A stretch of 33,512 bases of DNA. Origin: Clostridiales bacterium (lineage in GTDB: Bacteria > Bacillota > Clostridia > Christensenellales > Pumilibacteraceae). The stretch's first letter is position 1; every line of letters begins with the position of its first letter. Under the pieces are notes generated by a model. That model was not told where the DNA came from. It did not search any database and saw only the letters and a list, made by a program, of their open reading frames with translations. The position numbers and the translations under genes were made by a program. Shown here one piece after another: positions 14,762 to 22,408 of this stretch. The stretch covers positions 1-33,512 of the forward strand of contig JAFLVH010000011.1 in the NCBI GenBank assembly GCA_022508365.1. Reading direction: 5' to 3'.

Positions 14762-15729
14762 TGTGCTTTTACCTCCATAATCTTAAGAATAAGTGTGTCC
14801 ATAACCGCCTGCGGCATACAATTGGCGGCGTTGTGTTTTTTTGCCTCGCGCACGGCCTCCGCGGCGAGCGCTGCGGAATGCGGCGTGTAACCGTCTGCGA
14901 TTTCCGCAATGTCATTGACGTCGAAAACCGTCTCCACGCCTATGCAGTACCGCGCTATGTCGTTTAACAGATATTCCACCACGCCGAGAAGCGCATCCGT
15001 CTTGTCTCTTGTCAGTTTTTCGTACACCGCCGCGGCGTGGGCAAACATCTTGCTGCCCGTACAAAGCTTTAACAACTTTTTTGCCGAAGCAAAGGTATCG
15101 GCAAATCCGGGGTCGGCAAGTATTCGTTCCGCCGCGCCAAGGCTCCCACGAGAGCCTTGCGCCGCGAGCTTAATCTCCGCACTGCTGTTTTTGTGGAATC
15201 TACTGAGCTCGCGCTCTATGACCGAGATATCAAAGGGCGGAAGCTCCACGCGATTGCAGCGCGACTGCACGGTTGGAAGAAGTCTGCCGCTTGCGCACAG
15301 AACAAAGCACACGCGCGGAGGCGGCTCCTCCAACGACTTTAGCAATTTGTTCTGACATATCTCGCTCATGCTTTCGGCGTTTTCTATGATGTACACCTTG
15401 TTTTTCAGCTCGAACGGCGTAAGGTACAGCGAGTCCAAAATCTCCTTTATGTCCTCCACCGAAATGGCGTAACGCTTGCTCTTTTCCGCGGACTTAGACT
15501 TGCTCTTTTTTTCCTCGAGTGGGCGCGGATATACTATTATGTCCGCATGCTCGTCAAACGCCCTGTCGTCGCTTATTCCGCACATACGCGCCGCGCACAG
15601 CCTTGCAAGCACTTTAAGTCCCTCGTCGTCCTCGCCGCCCAGCAGCACCGACGTTTCGCTCCCAACGTTTTTTATGCAGTCAAGCCCGGCATAAAGATAT
15701 GCGTACTTTTTAAGGACACACTCACTCAT
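14749..15729 (-). CDS. holB: DNA polymerase III delta' subunit
   Basis: The 326-residue AAA+ clamp-loader subunit helps load the beta clamp. The middle contains the typical IIENAESMSEICQNKLLKSL and EEPPP segments, then the SRC arginine-finger motif (QSRCNRVELPPF). The Walker A loop and the Cys zinc module are not recognisable, consistent with delta' subunits that do not bind ATP. The start MSECVLKKYAY is chosen because its ATG overlaps the tmk stop as ATGA; a longer frame running into tmk is not supported. It lies between tmk and ricT, as in Bacillus. Confidence 0.9.
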   Translation of the reverse strand: MSECVLKKYAYLYAGLDCIKNVGSETSVLLGGEDDEGLKVLARLCAARMCGISDDRAFDEHADIIVYPRPLEEKKSKSKSAEKSKRYAISVEDIKEILDSLYLTPFELKNKVYIIENAESMSEICQNKLLKSLEEPPPRVCFVLCASGRLLPTVQSRCNRVELPPFDISVIERELSRFHKNSSAEIKLAAQGSRGSLGAAERILADPGFADTFASAKKLLKLCTGSKMFAHAAAVYEKLTRDKTDALLGVVEYLLNDIARYCIGVETVFDVNDIAEIADGYTPHSAALAAEAVREAKKHNAANCMPQAVMDTLILKIMEVKAQCRK

Positions 15730-16337
15730 AGTATACCGCGCACCGCAGATAATATTTTTTCGGCGGTCTCGAATTTTGTGCCTGACACGTCTATCGCGGT
15801 CAGCTCGCCCGCCTCGCACATCTTTTTAAACCCGTCGTACACGCGGTTAAAAAACTCCATGCTTTCGCGCTCCAGCCTGTCCGCGCTGTTGGCGCCGCCC
15901 TTGCGCAAAAACCCGGCTTCGGGCGTTATGTCCAAAAACAGTCCCAAATCCACCTTTAGCGGCGATATCGTTATGTCGTTGACCCTGCGGACAAACTGCA
16001 AGTCCAGTCCGCGCCCGTAGCCCTGATACGCAAGCGTCGAATATATAAACCTGTCGCACACGACAACCTTGCCGGCATCGAGCGCAGGAAACACCACCTC
16101 GTTAAGATGGTCGCGCCGCGCCGCCGAATACAAATAAAGCTCGGTGACTGCGTCCGGCGAATACTTGGGATCAAGCAGCAGCGTGCGCACCGCCTCGGCA
16201 AGCATAGCGCCGCCCGGCTCTCGCGTGAGCACGGTGGGAACTCCCATTTCGTTTAATGCGTCGGTCAAAAGAGCGCACTGTCGGCTTTTGCCCGCGCCCT
16301 CCACGCCTTCTATTACTATGAACTTGCCGCTGTTCAA
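15726..16337 (-). CDS. tmk: Thymidylate kinase
   Basis: The 203-residue kinase phosphorylates dTMP to dTDP. The P-loop EGVEGAGKSRQ is at residues 9-19, followed by the REPGG motif, the DRF(I)YSTLAYQGYGRG segment (DRx motif) and a LID region with RLERES. Length is typical. The start is TTG at 16337, which overlaps the decarboxylase-like stop codon (TTGA), with GGAGA upstream. It is in the middle of a tightly overlapping operon of a decarboxylase-like gene, tmk, holB and ricT. Confidence 0.96.
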   Translation of the reverse strand: MNSGKFIVIEGVEGAGKSRQCALLTDALNEMGVPTVLTREPGGAMLAEAVRTLLLDPKYSPDAVTELYLYSAARRDHLNEVVFPALDAGKVVVCDRFIYSTLAYQGYGRGLDLQFVRRVNDITISPLKVDLGLFLDITPEAGFLRKGGANSADRLERESMEFFNRVYDGFKKMCEAGELTAIDVSGTKFETAEKILSAVRGIL

Positions 16338-17350
16338 TTTACTTCTCCGATACCGCAGTGTAACGCTGCTCTAAGCGCCGATACGCTTTCCGGCGCGTCC
16401 TCCGCGGTCAAAATAAAAACAATGTATTTTTCGGTCACAAGCTCGGAATACACGCCGCTGTTGGACAGCGAATTATTGAGCTTTTCCGCCGATACTCCAA
16501 GTCGTGTGCAGTCCAGCACAAGCCTTGTAAAATCGTCGTTTTGTAAAAACGGAAATTCCGTCTTTATGTCCTCCACCGCGCCGTAAAGACGCTCGTACGA
16601 AGCAGCGGTTTGCGGCTCTGCCGCTTTAGTCACCCCGTCGTCTATCGAGGCGTACAGCAGGTATGACGGGCTTGTAGTGCCCATGACGTCCACGCATGAC
16701 TTCAGTATTGCGCTGTCCGCATCGGACAAATTATCGAGCAGCAGCGCCGTCTGCGTGAGGCTTTCAAGCGTCTTATGCGTGGACACGTTGCATATATCGG
16801 CGATGGGCGCAACGCTCTTAGGCAGACGCCTTGAAAATCCGAAATGCGCGCCGTGCGCGCTGTCCGCAATGAACAAAAGTCCTTTCCTCTTGCAGTAGTC
16901 GCGTATTCCGTCTGCGTCGGCGCAAAACCCAAAGTACGTAGGGGTTGTCACCACCACCGCTTCTGTGTCGCTTGTTATCGCGCCGTCGATTTGCTTTACG
17001 GTCAGCGGATAAACGCTGCCCTTGTCCCCCGCCGTCACACAGCGTTTCCCGGAAATGGTAAATCCGTCAAACACAGATCGGTGTGAATTTACGTCCACCA
17101 CGGCGGACGCTTTTGAATAGAATATTGCGGACTTTACGCCCTGCGAGCTGCCGCCGCAAAGAAACGTCGCGTGCTTTGCTTTGTAAACTGCCGCCGCGCG
17201 GCGCTCCGCCTCGGTGACGAACTCGGAGGGAAAGCTGCCGTCCGAAAGCTCGGTCAAATCGAGTTTTGAAACGTTTCCCTTATGTCCGGGCGTGTGCAGC
17301 CTAAGCCTGTCCTTCGCCGCGGCGTTTTTCAATTGCTCCGCTAAACTCAA
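16334..17350 (-). CDS. Short Orn/Lys/Arg decarboxylase-family PLP protein
   Basis: The 338-residue protein belongs to the fold-type I PLP family of YaaO/SpeA-like amino acid decarboxylases. Visible marks are TPGHKG (residues 20-25), the PLP pocket ADSAHGAHFGF (D163 binding the pyridine N; most relatives read DEAHG) and the STHKT motif with the PLP-binding Lys193. Members are usually about 460-490 residues, so this one lacks much of the C-terminal domain and is compact throughout. The start is TTG at 17350 with GGAGA upstream. yaaO precedes tmk in Bacillus as well, so position is conserved. Substrate and activity are unknown. Confidence 0.82.
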   Translation of the reverse strand: MSLAEQLKNAAAKDRLRLHTPGHKGNVSKLDLTELSDGSFPSEFVTEAERRAAAVYKAKHATFLCGGSSQGVKSAIFYSKASAVVDVNSHRSVFDGFTISGKRCVTAGDKGSVYPLTVKQIDGAITSDTEAVVVTTPTYFGFCADADGIRDYCKRKGLLFIADSAHGAHFGFSRRLPKSVAPIADICNVSTHKTLESLTQTALLLDNLSDADSAILKSCVDVMGTTSPSYLLYASIDDGVTKAAEPQTAASYERLYGAVEDIKTEFPFLQNDDFTRLVLDCTRLGVSAEKLNNSLSNSGVYSELVTEKYIVFILTAEDAPESVSALRAALHCGIGEVN

Positions 17351-17379
17351 TTATTTTCTCCGAGACGTAAATTAGGTTG

Positions 17380-17407
17380 AGATTCCTCGCTATCGCTCGG
17401 AATGACA
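17380..17407. repeat. Single end of the MITE-like repeat family
   Basis: AGATTCCTCGCTATCGCTCG followed by GAATGACA matches the left end of the element at 7182 with a few changes. No inverted partner is seen nearby, so this may be a solo or decayed copy in the leader of the decarboxylase-like gene. Confidence 0.65.
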
Positions 17408-17499
17408 AAAAAATGATAAAACCGCTAATGCGCAGTCGCGCCGCAAACGTACAACCGGCAACAAGGCGCAACGGGAGTGTAGAACCACCTACATAACCG

Positions 17500-17541
17500 A
17501 TCGCCGAGGAGCACGTAGTCCGTATCCGGCGATGAATACGG
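17500..17541 (-). other. Two mutually exclusive hairpins after lysS
   Basis: ATCGCCG (17500-17506) can pair with CGGCGAT (17527-17533), and CCGTAT (17520-17525) with ATACGG (17536-17541); the two stems interlock, so only one can form. No U-run follows on the minus strand. The rest of the 192-nt gap between lysS and the decarboxylase-like gene holds only the repeat copy and no clear promoter. Confidence 0.4.
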
Positions 17542-17542
17542 C

Positions 17543-19036
17543 TTAGCGCCGAGGCTTCATAGTGGGGAACAAAATTACGTCCCTAATCGACGCGCTGTCA
17601 GTTAAGAGCATTACCATGCGGTCTATGCCTATACCGAGACCGCCCGTCGGGGGCATGCCGTATTCGAGCGCCTCCACAAAGTCGTCGTCGGCGGCCTGAG
17701 CGTCCTCACTACCCTTTTTCATCATTGCGCGTTGGGTCTCAAATCGCTTGGCCTGGTCGATAGGGTCGTTGAGCTCGGAGTACGCATTGCCGCCCTCCCA
17801 GCCGTTTATAAAGAACTCGAACCTATAGGTAAGCCCGTTATCGTCGCGTTTGGCGAGCGGCGAAATTTCTATCGGATAGCCTGTGACAAAGGTCGGCTGA
17901 ATGAGCGTGCTTTCCACAAGCTTGTCAAACGCCACGTACATGCACTCGGCGGCGTTTTTGTCGCCCTCGGGATCCAGTCCCAAACGCTTGAGCTCGTTCT
18001 GCGCCTGCTCCTTAGTAAGCGACATAAAGTCCACGCCCACCGTTTCCTTAACGATGTCGCGCATGGTGACGCGCCGCCACGGCGTGGATAAATCTATCTC
18101 CCTGCCCTGGTAGGTTATCTTATTGCCCAGCCCGATGGCGTGCGCCGCCGCAAGATAAATGTCCTCCGTGCGCTTCATCATGTCGTAATAGTTGCCGTAC
18201 GCCTGATAAAGCTCTATCATGGTGAATTCGGGATTGTGCTTTATGTCCATGCCCTCGTTGCGGAAGTTTCTGCCAAGCTCGTACACGCGCTCCAAGCCGC
18301 CCACGATAAGCCTTTTAAGATACAGCTCGGGCGCGATGCGCATGTACATATCAAGGTCGAGCGTATTGTGGTGAGTTATGAACGGCCGCGCCGCCGCGCC
18401 GCCCGCAACGGTGTTTAGAATGGGCGTTTCCACCTCCAAAAATCCGTCCGCGTCCAGGTAAGACCGCACTGCGGAAATTATCTTACTGCGCTTGATAAAG
18501 GTGTCCTTGACGTCCTGATTGACAATAAGATCGAGGTAGCGCTTGCGGTAACGAATGTCGTTGTCCTTGAGTCCGTGCCACTTTTCGGGGAGCGGCGTCA
18601 AAGATTTGGAAAGAAGAGTCAATTGTTTTACGGCAACGGAAACTTCGCCGCGGTGAGTCACAAAAACCTCGCCCGTGACGCCTATTATGTCGCCTATATC
18701 TATTTGTTTTTTAAACCCGTCGTAGTCCTCCGGTCCGAGGTTGTCCGACTTTACATAAATCTGAACCTGTCCCGACCTGTCGAGAAGGTGTCCGAAGCTC
18801 GCCTTGCCCATGACGCGCTTGCTCATAAGCCGTCCGGCGATTGAAACGGTTTTGCCCTCTTGCGGATCTGCGGTTATATCCGCAGCGTGCGCGTCAACCG
18901 GGAATTCGGTTATTTTAAACGGGTCGGCATTCTTGTCGCAAAGCGCCTGAAGCTTGGCGAGCCTAACCGCCTTTAACGCGTCTATATCCTGCTCGGGCTC
19001 TACGGTGTTGTTTTGAACGTTATCCTTGTTCTCCAT
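17543..19036 (-). CDS. lysS: Lysyl-tRNA synthetase, class II
   Basis: The 497-residue enzyme charges tRNA-Lys. The N-terminal OB-fold anticodon-binding domain (about residues 60-170) contains SIAGRLMSKRVMGKASF. The class II core shows motif 2 (RNFRNEGMDIKHNPEFTMIE) and motif 3 (GLGIGIDRMVMLLT). Length is typical. AAAGGATATC precedes the ATG. It follows greA by 35 nt, the widespread greA-lysS arrangement, and is probably transcribed from the greA promoter. Confidence 0.98.
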   Translation of the reverse strand: MENKDNVQNNTVEPEQDIDALKAVRLAKLQALCDKNADPFKITEFPVDAHAADITADPQEGKTVSIAGRLMSKRVMGKASFGHLLDRSGQVQIYVKSDNLGPEDYDGFKKQIDIGDIIGVTGEVFVTHRGEVSVAVKQLTLLSKSLTPLPEKWHGLKDNDIRYRKRYLDLIVNQDVKDTFIKRSKIISAVRSYLDADGFLEVETPILNTVAGGAAARPFITHHNTLDLDMYMRIAPELYLKRLIVGGLERVYELGRNFRNEGMDIKHNPEFTMIELYQAYGNYYDMMKRTEDIYLAAAHAIGLGNKITYQGREIDLSTPWRRVTMRDIVKETVGVDFMSLTKEQAQNELKRLGLDPEGDKNAAECMYVAFDKLVESTLIQPTFVTGYPIEISPLAKRDDNGLTYRFEFFINGWEGGNAYSELNDPIDQAKRFETQRAMMKKGSEDAQAADDDFVEALEYGMPPTGGLGIGIDRMVMLLTDSASIRDVILFPTMKPRR

Positions 19037-19071
19037 GATATCCTTTGCCTTTTTACAGCTTTATTAACAAA

Positions 19072-19827
19072 TTACTTTTTTACGGCTTTTTTGTCGACGA
19101 AGATATCGACGATTTTAAACAGCAGATCGCCCACCATAACCACGTCGTTTTCCGCCTTGTTAAGAAGCGCCGAGCCGACGCGCGACTCGTTGGAAATTCT
19201 GCCCTTTAAAACATCGGACTCGTGCGAACCGACAATGGTGTAGACCTTGAGCCCCTCGCACTTAGATTTGTCTATCTTGTTGCGACCCTTCACCTTTACG
19301 GAAAGCTCCGCCTCGGTAAAGCCCTTATCCAAGAGCTCCTCTTTTTTGTAGCGTTTGGAAGCCATCAGCTCGCCTGCCGCCGTCGCATAATCCTCATTAT
19401 TGAGCTCGCCGAGTATGGCAAAGCCAAAGCTGCCGCTTTTCATATCACTGACCGACATGCGGGTCAAAAATCCGGCAATAACATCGGCGCGCGTAAGTCC
19501 GCACTTTTCCACGGCGGCAAGACCTTCCGCTACGTCCGCCTCAATCACCTCCACGGCGCAGCCGATGGAAACAACGTCGTCGTTTATTGATTTTTCGTCA
19601 ATGACCTTGGCGCCGACAAGCTTTTCCATAATGGCGTCCATCTCGCCTTGCAGCTTAGCCTGATGCTCGCGTGCAAGCACATATTCGGCGTTTTCCGAAA
19701 GGTCGCCTTGAGCGCGCGCCGTTGCGATTTCCTCGACTACGGCGGGCATCTCGACGTTTTTGATTCGCTCAAGCCGCTCTTCAAGCTCGCGCTTTCCCTG
19801 CGCGGTCATAATATATTCTTTGGGCAT
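19072..19827 (-). CDS. greA: Transcription elongation factor GreA with a large internal insertion
   Basis: GreA rescues backtracked RNA polymerase by stimulating transcript cleavage. The N-terminal coiled coil (1-75) keeps the acidic tip GDLSENAEY (Asp42 and Glu45 correspond to the catalytic pair). The C-terminal FKBP-like domain starts as VSIGCAVEVIEAD (86-98) and resumes as GLKVYTIVG ... ISNESRVGSALLNKAENDVVMV (192-232). Between them lie about 93 extra residues (about 98-190), including segments FGFAILGELNNEDYATAAGEL and KKEELLDKGFTEAEL. The total of 251 compares with about 158 for the family. The frame is continuous, so this is an insertion and not a frameshift. AAGGAGATAATT precedes the ATG. 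Confidence 0.93.
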   Translation of the reverse strand: MPKEYIMTAQGKRELEERLERIKNVEMPAVVEEIATARAQGDLSENAEYVLAREHQAKLQGEMDAIMEKLVGAKVIDEKSINDDVVSIGCAVEVIEADVAEGLAAVEKCGLTRADVIAGFLTRMSVSDMKSGSFGFAILGELNNEDYATAAGELMASKRYKKEELLDKGFTEAELSVKVKGRNKIDKSKCEGLKVYTIVGSHESDVLKGRISNESRVGSALLNKAENDVVMVGDLLFKIVDIFVDKKAVKK

Positions 19828-19858
19828 AATTATCTCCTTGCCTATTTATTCAGAATAT

Positions 19859-19887
19859 ATTATAACCAATTGGCTTGAAGAAGTCAA
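19859..19887 (-). promoter_or_regulatory. Promoter of greA-lysS
   Basis: On the minus strand, TTGACT (19882-19887), 17-bp spacer and TATAAT (19859-19864). The leader is about 30 nt. Confidence 0.88.
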
Positions 19888-19897
19888 GCCAATTGGT
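19865..19897. promoter_or_regulatory. Operator-like inverted repeat in the greA promoter
   Basis: Perfect 14-bp inverted repeat ACCAATTGGCTTGA / TCAAGCCAATTGGT with a 5-bp centre. Each arm contains the 8-bp palindrome CCAATTGG. One arm fills the promoter spacer and the other overlaps the -35 box, the expected position for a repressor site. The regulator is not known. Confidence 0.6.
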
Positions 19898-19940
19898 AAT
19901 TCAGAATTAAGAATTAAAAATTAAGAATTGTAAATAAGGC
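19898..19940. repeat. AATTCAGAATTAAGAATTAA repeat tract
   Basis: Near-tandem GAATTAA units end in AAATAAGGC, the same order as in the gaps at 13127 and 30178. It lies between the divergent greA and spoIIID promoters. Confidence 0.65.
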
Positions 19941-19954
19941 TGCGCTTCGCGCTG

Positions 19955-19983
19955 TCATAATTTGTCGAATACGGTCATACATT
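19955..19983 (+). promoter_or_regulatory. Sigma-E-like sporulation promoter of spoIIID
   Basis: TCATAAT (19955-19961), 14-bp spacer and CATACATT (19976-19983) closely match the mother-cell sigma-E pattern (about KMATATT, 13-15 bp, CATACANT). No sigma-A-type box at standard spacing competes with it. In Bacillus, spoIIID is transcribed by sigma-E. Confidence 0.75.
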
Positions 19984-20011
19984 GTATAACCGCTTTAAAT
20001 TGGGGTGAAGT

Positions 20012-20278
20012 ATGACTAAGAGTGACAGCAAAAATACGCGCGCCGTGGAACTGGGAAGATACATAGCGCAGTCGGAATGCACCGTGCGCGACGCGGCAAA
20101 ACACTTTTGCTTGGGCAAATCTACGGTGCACAAGGACGTGACCGAAAGGCTTGCTCGTATCGAACCCGAGCTGTATGAGCGCGTGCGAAAAATATTGGAC
20201 TATCACTTAAGCGTGCGCCACCTGCGCGGCGGCGAGGCCACCAAACAAAAATGCACTAAAAGCCGTTTAATCGAGTAA
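20012..20278 (+). CDS. spoIIID: Sporulation transcriptional regulator SpoIIID
   Basis: The 88-residue DNA-binding protein directs mother-cell gene expression after sigma-E activation. The helix-turn-helix region TVRDAAKHFCLGKSTVHKDV (24-43) and the segment LDYHLSVRHLRGGEATKQK near the C-terminus match SpoIIID closely; Bacillus SpoIIID is about 93 residues. GGGGTGA lies just upstream of the ATG. It is one of few plus-strand genes in the window, and it is convergent with the FtsK-like gene 22 nt away with no obvious terminator between. Its presence indicates an endospore-forming lineage. Confidence 0.96.
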   Translation: MTKSDSKNTRAVELGRYIAQSECTVRDAAKHFCLGKSTVHKDVTERLARIEPELYERVRKILDYHLSVRHLRGGEATKQKCTKSRLIE

Positions 20279-20300
20279 CACGCCAAGAAAAGACAAAACG

Positions 20301-21773
20301 TCAGTCTTGTACGTCCCTGCCGAAGAACTTTTTATACTGTTCGCGAGTGATCAGCACATCGCGCGGCTTGGCGTAGCCTATTAAAGGCCCTATAAAGCCG
20401 AGAGCTTCCATGCGGTCGATTATACGCGCAGCGCGCGCATAGCCTATGGAAAATCTGCGCTGAACCACAGGCGAGGAAATATTATTGAGTTTGATTGCAA
20501 GTTCCGTAACCGCAGGCAACAGAGAGTCCTCCTCCTCGATTAAGCTGTCGCTGGCGTCGATAATTGCTCTAAAAACAGAGTCGGCAGCCTCCTCGTTATA
20601 ATCGCTGCGGTTATGTTTTTTTATGTAGCCTATTATCGTTTGCAGCTCCTTAAACGCGATATATGAGCCCTGCACACGCACGGGCACGCAAACGTCAATC
20701 GGATAATACAGCATATCGCCGCTGCCTATAAGCGTCTCCGCACCGGAAACATCCAATATCATGCGCGAATCGATTGAGCTCGGCACGCGGAAAGCTATGC
20801 GGCTTGTCATATTTGCCTTTATCGTGCCTGCAATCACGTCGGAAGAGGCATATAAAGAGGATATAACAATGTGAATGCCCGCAGCGCGTCCCATTGCGAC
20901 AAGCGAGGCTAATTTATCCTCTATCGCACGCCTAAACTTAGAACGTGCGAGGTGCAAAAGCTCGTGTATCACTATTACGATATGCGGCAGCTTTACCCCC
21001 GACTCTGACTCGGCTTGCAATCTGTTGTACTCCGCAACATTGTTGCATTTGTACTCGTTAAAAGCAAGATACCGCCTGTTCATTTCGTCATTTGCCCATC
21101 TGAGCGCATTGAGCGCATCGTCGGGATGCGTGATTGTTTCGCCAAACAGCATGTGAGGCATTCCTTGAAAAACCGAAAGCTCTATGCCCCGTTCCCCTAT
21201 CATAATAAACCGCGCGTCGTCGGGCGAAGCTTTGTACATAATGCTTGCGATCATCGCATTAATAAAAACGCTTTTCCCACTGCCCGATTGCCCCGCAATA
21301 AAAATGTGCGGCATCTTTGTCAAGTCTAACAACATTATATTGCCGTCCGTGTCCTTGCCTACAGGAAACACCAGCGGCGAAGAGTGATTGACAAATTTGG
21401 GTGAAGAAAGCCCTTCACGCAAGCCCACAATCGAACGTATGGGATTAGGTATTTCCACTCCCACCGTACGCTTGTCGTAAATTGGCGCTTCTATGCGCAC
21501 GTACGACATGGGCGCCAGCTCGTCCTTTATTTCGTCGCGAAGCGCCTCGATTTTTTTAACCGCAACGCCTTCCGGCAACTCAAATTCGTACCGAGTGACC
21601 GTAGGACCTACTACTATATCCGACACTGCCACAGCCGTTTTTAAATACCCGCCAATCATCTCGACAAGCCTGTTTGCGGTTTGTTCTGTGTTATTATTCG
21701 GCGCGACCGCCTCGTGCGCCTTTAACAATTCTATCGGAAAACCCGTGTACTTGTTTTGTCCTTCGTTTGCCAT
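20301..21773 (-). CDS. Divergent FtsK/SpoIIIE-like DNA translocase ATPase lacking membrane domain
   Basis: The 490-residue protein aligns with the motor part of FtsK/SpoIIIE, without the N-terminal membrane domain. Walker A is intact (GQSGSGKS, 161-168, Lys167). The Walker B segment reads IVIVIHELLHL where relatives read VVVVDEFADL, so the Asp is His270. Two other conserved blocks are changed: FIMIDPKxxEL is FIMIGERGIEL, and ATQRPSxDVI is SSLYASSDVI. The C-terminal gamma winged helix is recognisable (VVQRRFSIGYARAARIIDRM). The start MANEGQNKY has AGGAGGG upstream; a longer frame to 21842 runs over the promoter. It is convergent with spoIIID. Probably a paralogue with altered ATPase chemistry; its role is unknown. 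Confidence 0.85.
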   Translation of the reverse strand: MANEGQNKYTGFPIELLKAHEAVAPNNNTEQTANRLVEMIGGYLKTAVAVSDIVVGPTVTRYEFELPEGVAVKKIEALRDEIKDELAPMSYVRIEAPIYDKRTVGVEIPNPIRSIVGLREGLSSPKFVNHSSPLVFPVGKDTDGNIMLLDLTKMPHIFIAGQSGSGKSVFINAMIASIMYKASPDDARFIMIGERGIELSVFQGMPHMLFGETITHPDDALNALRWANDEMNRRYLAFNEYKCNNVAEYNRLQAESESGVKLPHIVIVIHELLHLARSKFRRAIEDKLASLVAMGRAAGIHIVISSLYASSDVIAGTIKANMTSRIAFRVPSSIDSRMILDVSGAETLIGSGDMLYYPIDVCVPVRVQGSYIAFKELQTIIGYIKKHNRSDYNEEAADSVFRAIIDASDSLIEEEDSLLPAVTELAIKLNNISSPVVQRRFSIGYARAARIIDRMEALGFIGPLIGYAKPRDVLITREQYKKFFGRDVQD

Positions 21774-21807
21774 AATACCCTCCTGCCGTAAAAAAGATTG
21801 GAGAATT

Positions 21808-21836
21808 ATTGTACAAGACAAATCCCCGATTGTCAA
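21808..21836 (-). promoter_or_regulatory. Promoter of the FtsK-like gene
   Basis: On the minus strand, TTGACA (21831-21836), 17-bp spacer and TACAAT (21808-21813). It gives a leader of about 30 nt with an AGGAGGG site. The remaining gap to 22039 shows no further recognisable feature. Confidence 0.85.
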
Positions 21837-22039
21837 GGTCAAAATTAAAAATTCCGAAAAAACATTTTAATAGCGTTTTTTGCCGAAACTATTATAATAC
21901 TCATCTTTTTCGCGCGGTAAAATAGCTCACATTTTAACAAACTCTATTCGTCTTGTCAATATGGCAATTTTTGCTCAAATCACGCATGCTTCACAGTAAA
22001 GGCGCCTGTAAGTAATAATATATCTTTTCTTTCATTTCC

Positions 22040-22408
22040 TTACCAAGTCGATGCGACGGCTTCCGAGATGAGCCAATCGCCGCCGATAAACGCATACTTT
22101 ATATCAAGCTGCAAGCGCCACGTATGTCTGCCACCGCCAAACACCGCAGCCTCCACCACACTCCTACCGACAAATTGCACAAAGTCCTTGTGTACCACAG
22201 TACTTGATTCTCGCAATTCTTCCGAAAAATAATTGAGCGTTCCGTTCTCTATGGCGCGGATAAACTCACTCTTACTCTGGCGCATTCCGGTCATGTGAAC
22301 GAGGATAAATCCGTTATCAAGCAGTTCATTCAACGCCACACCGTTTTTTTCTATCATGGCGCGATACATCGCTTGGTACTTGACGGCAAAGCTATCTTTA
22401 TCTGACAT
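22040..22408 (-). CDS. NTF2-like (SnoaL/DUF4440-type) small protein
   Basis: The 122-residue protein has the NTF2-like fold signature by pattern: an N-terminal helix (YQAMYRAMIEKNGVALNELL), then FILVHMTGMRQSKSEFIRAIENGTLNY, and C-terminal strands with WRLQLDIKYAFIGGDWLISEA. Such proteins are often small enzymes or ligand-binding proteins with no fixed function. It overlaps the flavodoxin gene by 11 nt, so the two are cotranscribed and probably coupled. No catalytic residues can be assigned. Confidence 0.75.
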   Translation of the reverse strand: MSDKDSFAVKYQAMYRAMIEKNGVALNELLDNGFILVHMTGMRQSKSEFIRAIENGTLNYFSEELRESSTVVHKDFVQFVGRSVVEAAVFGGGRHTWRLQLDIKYAFIGGDWLISEAVASTW

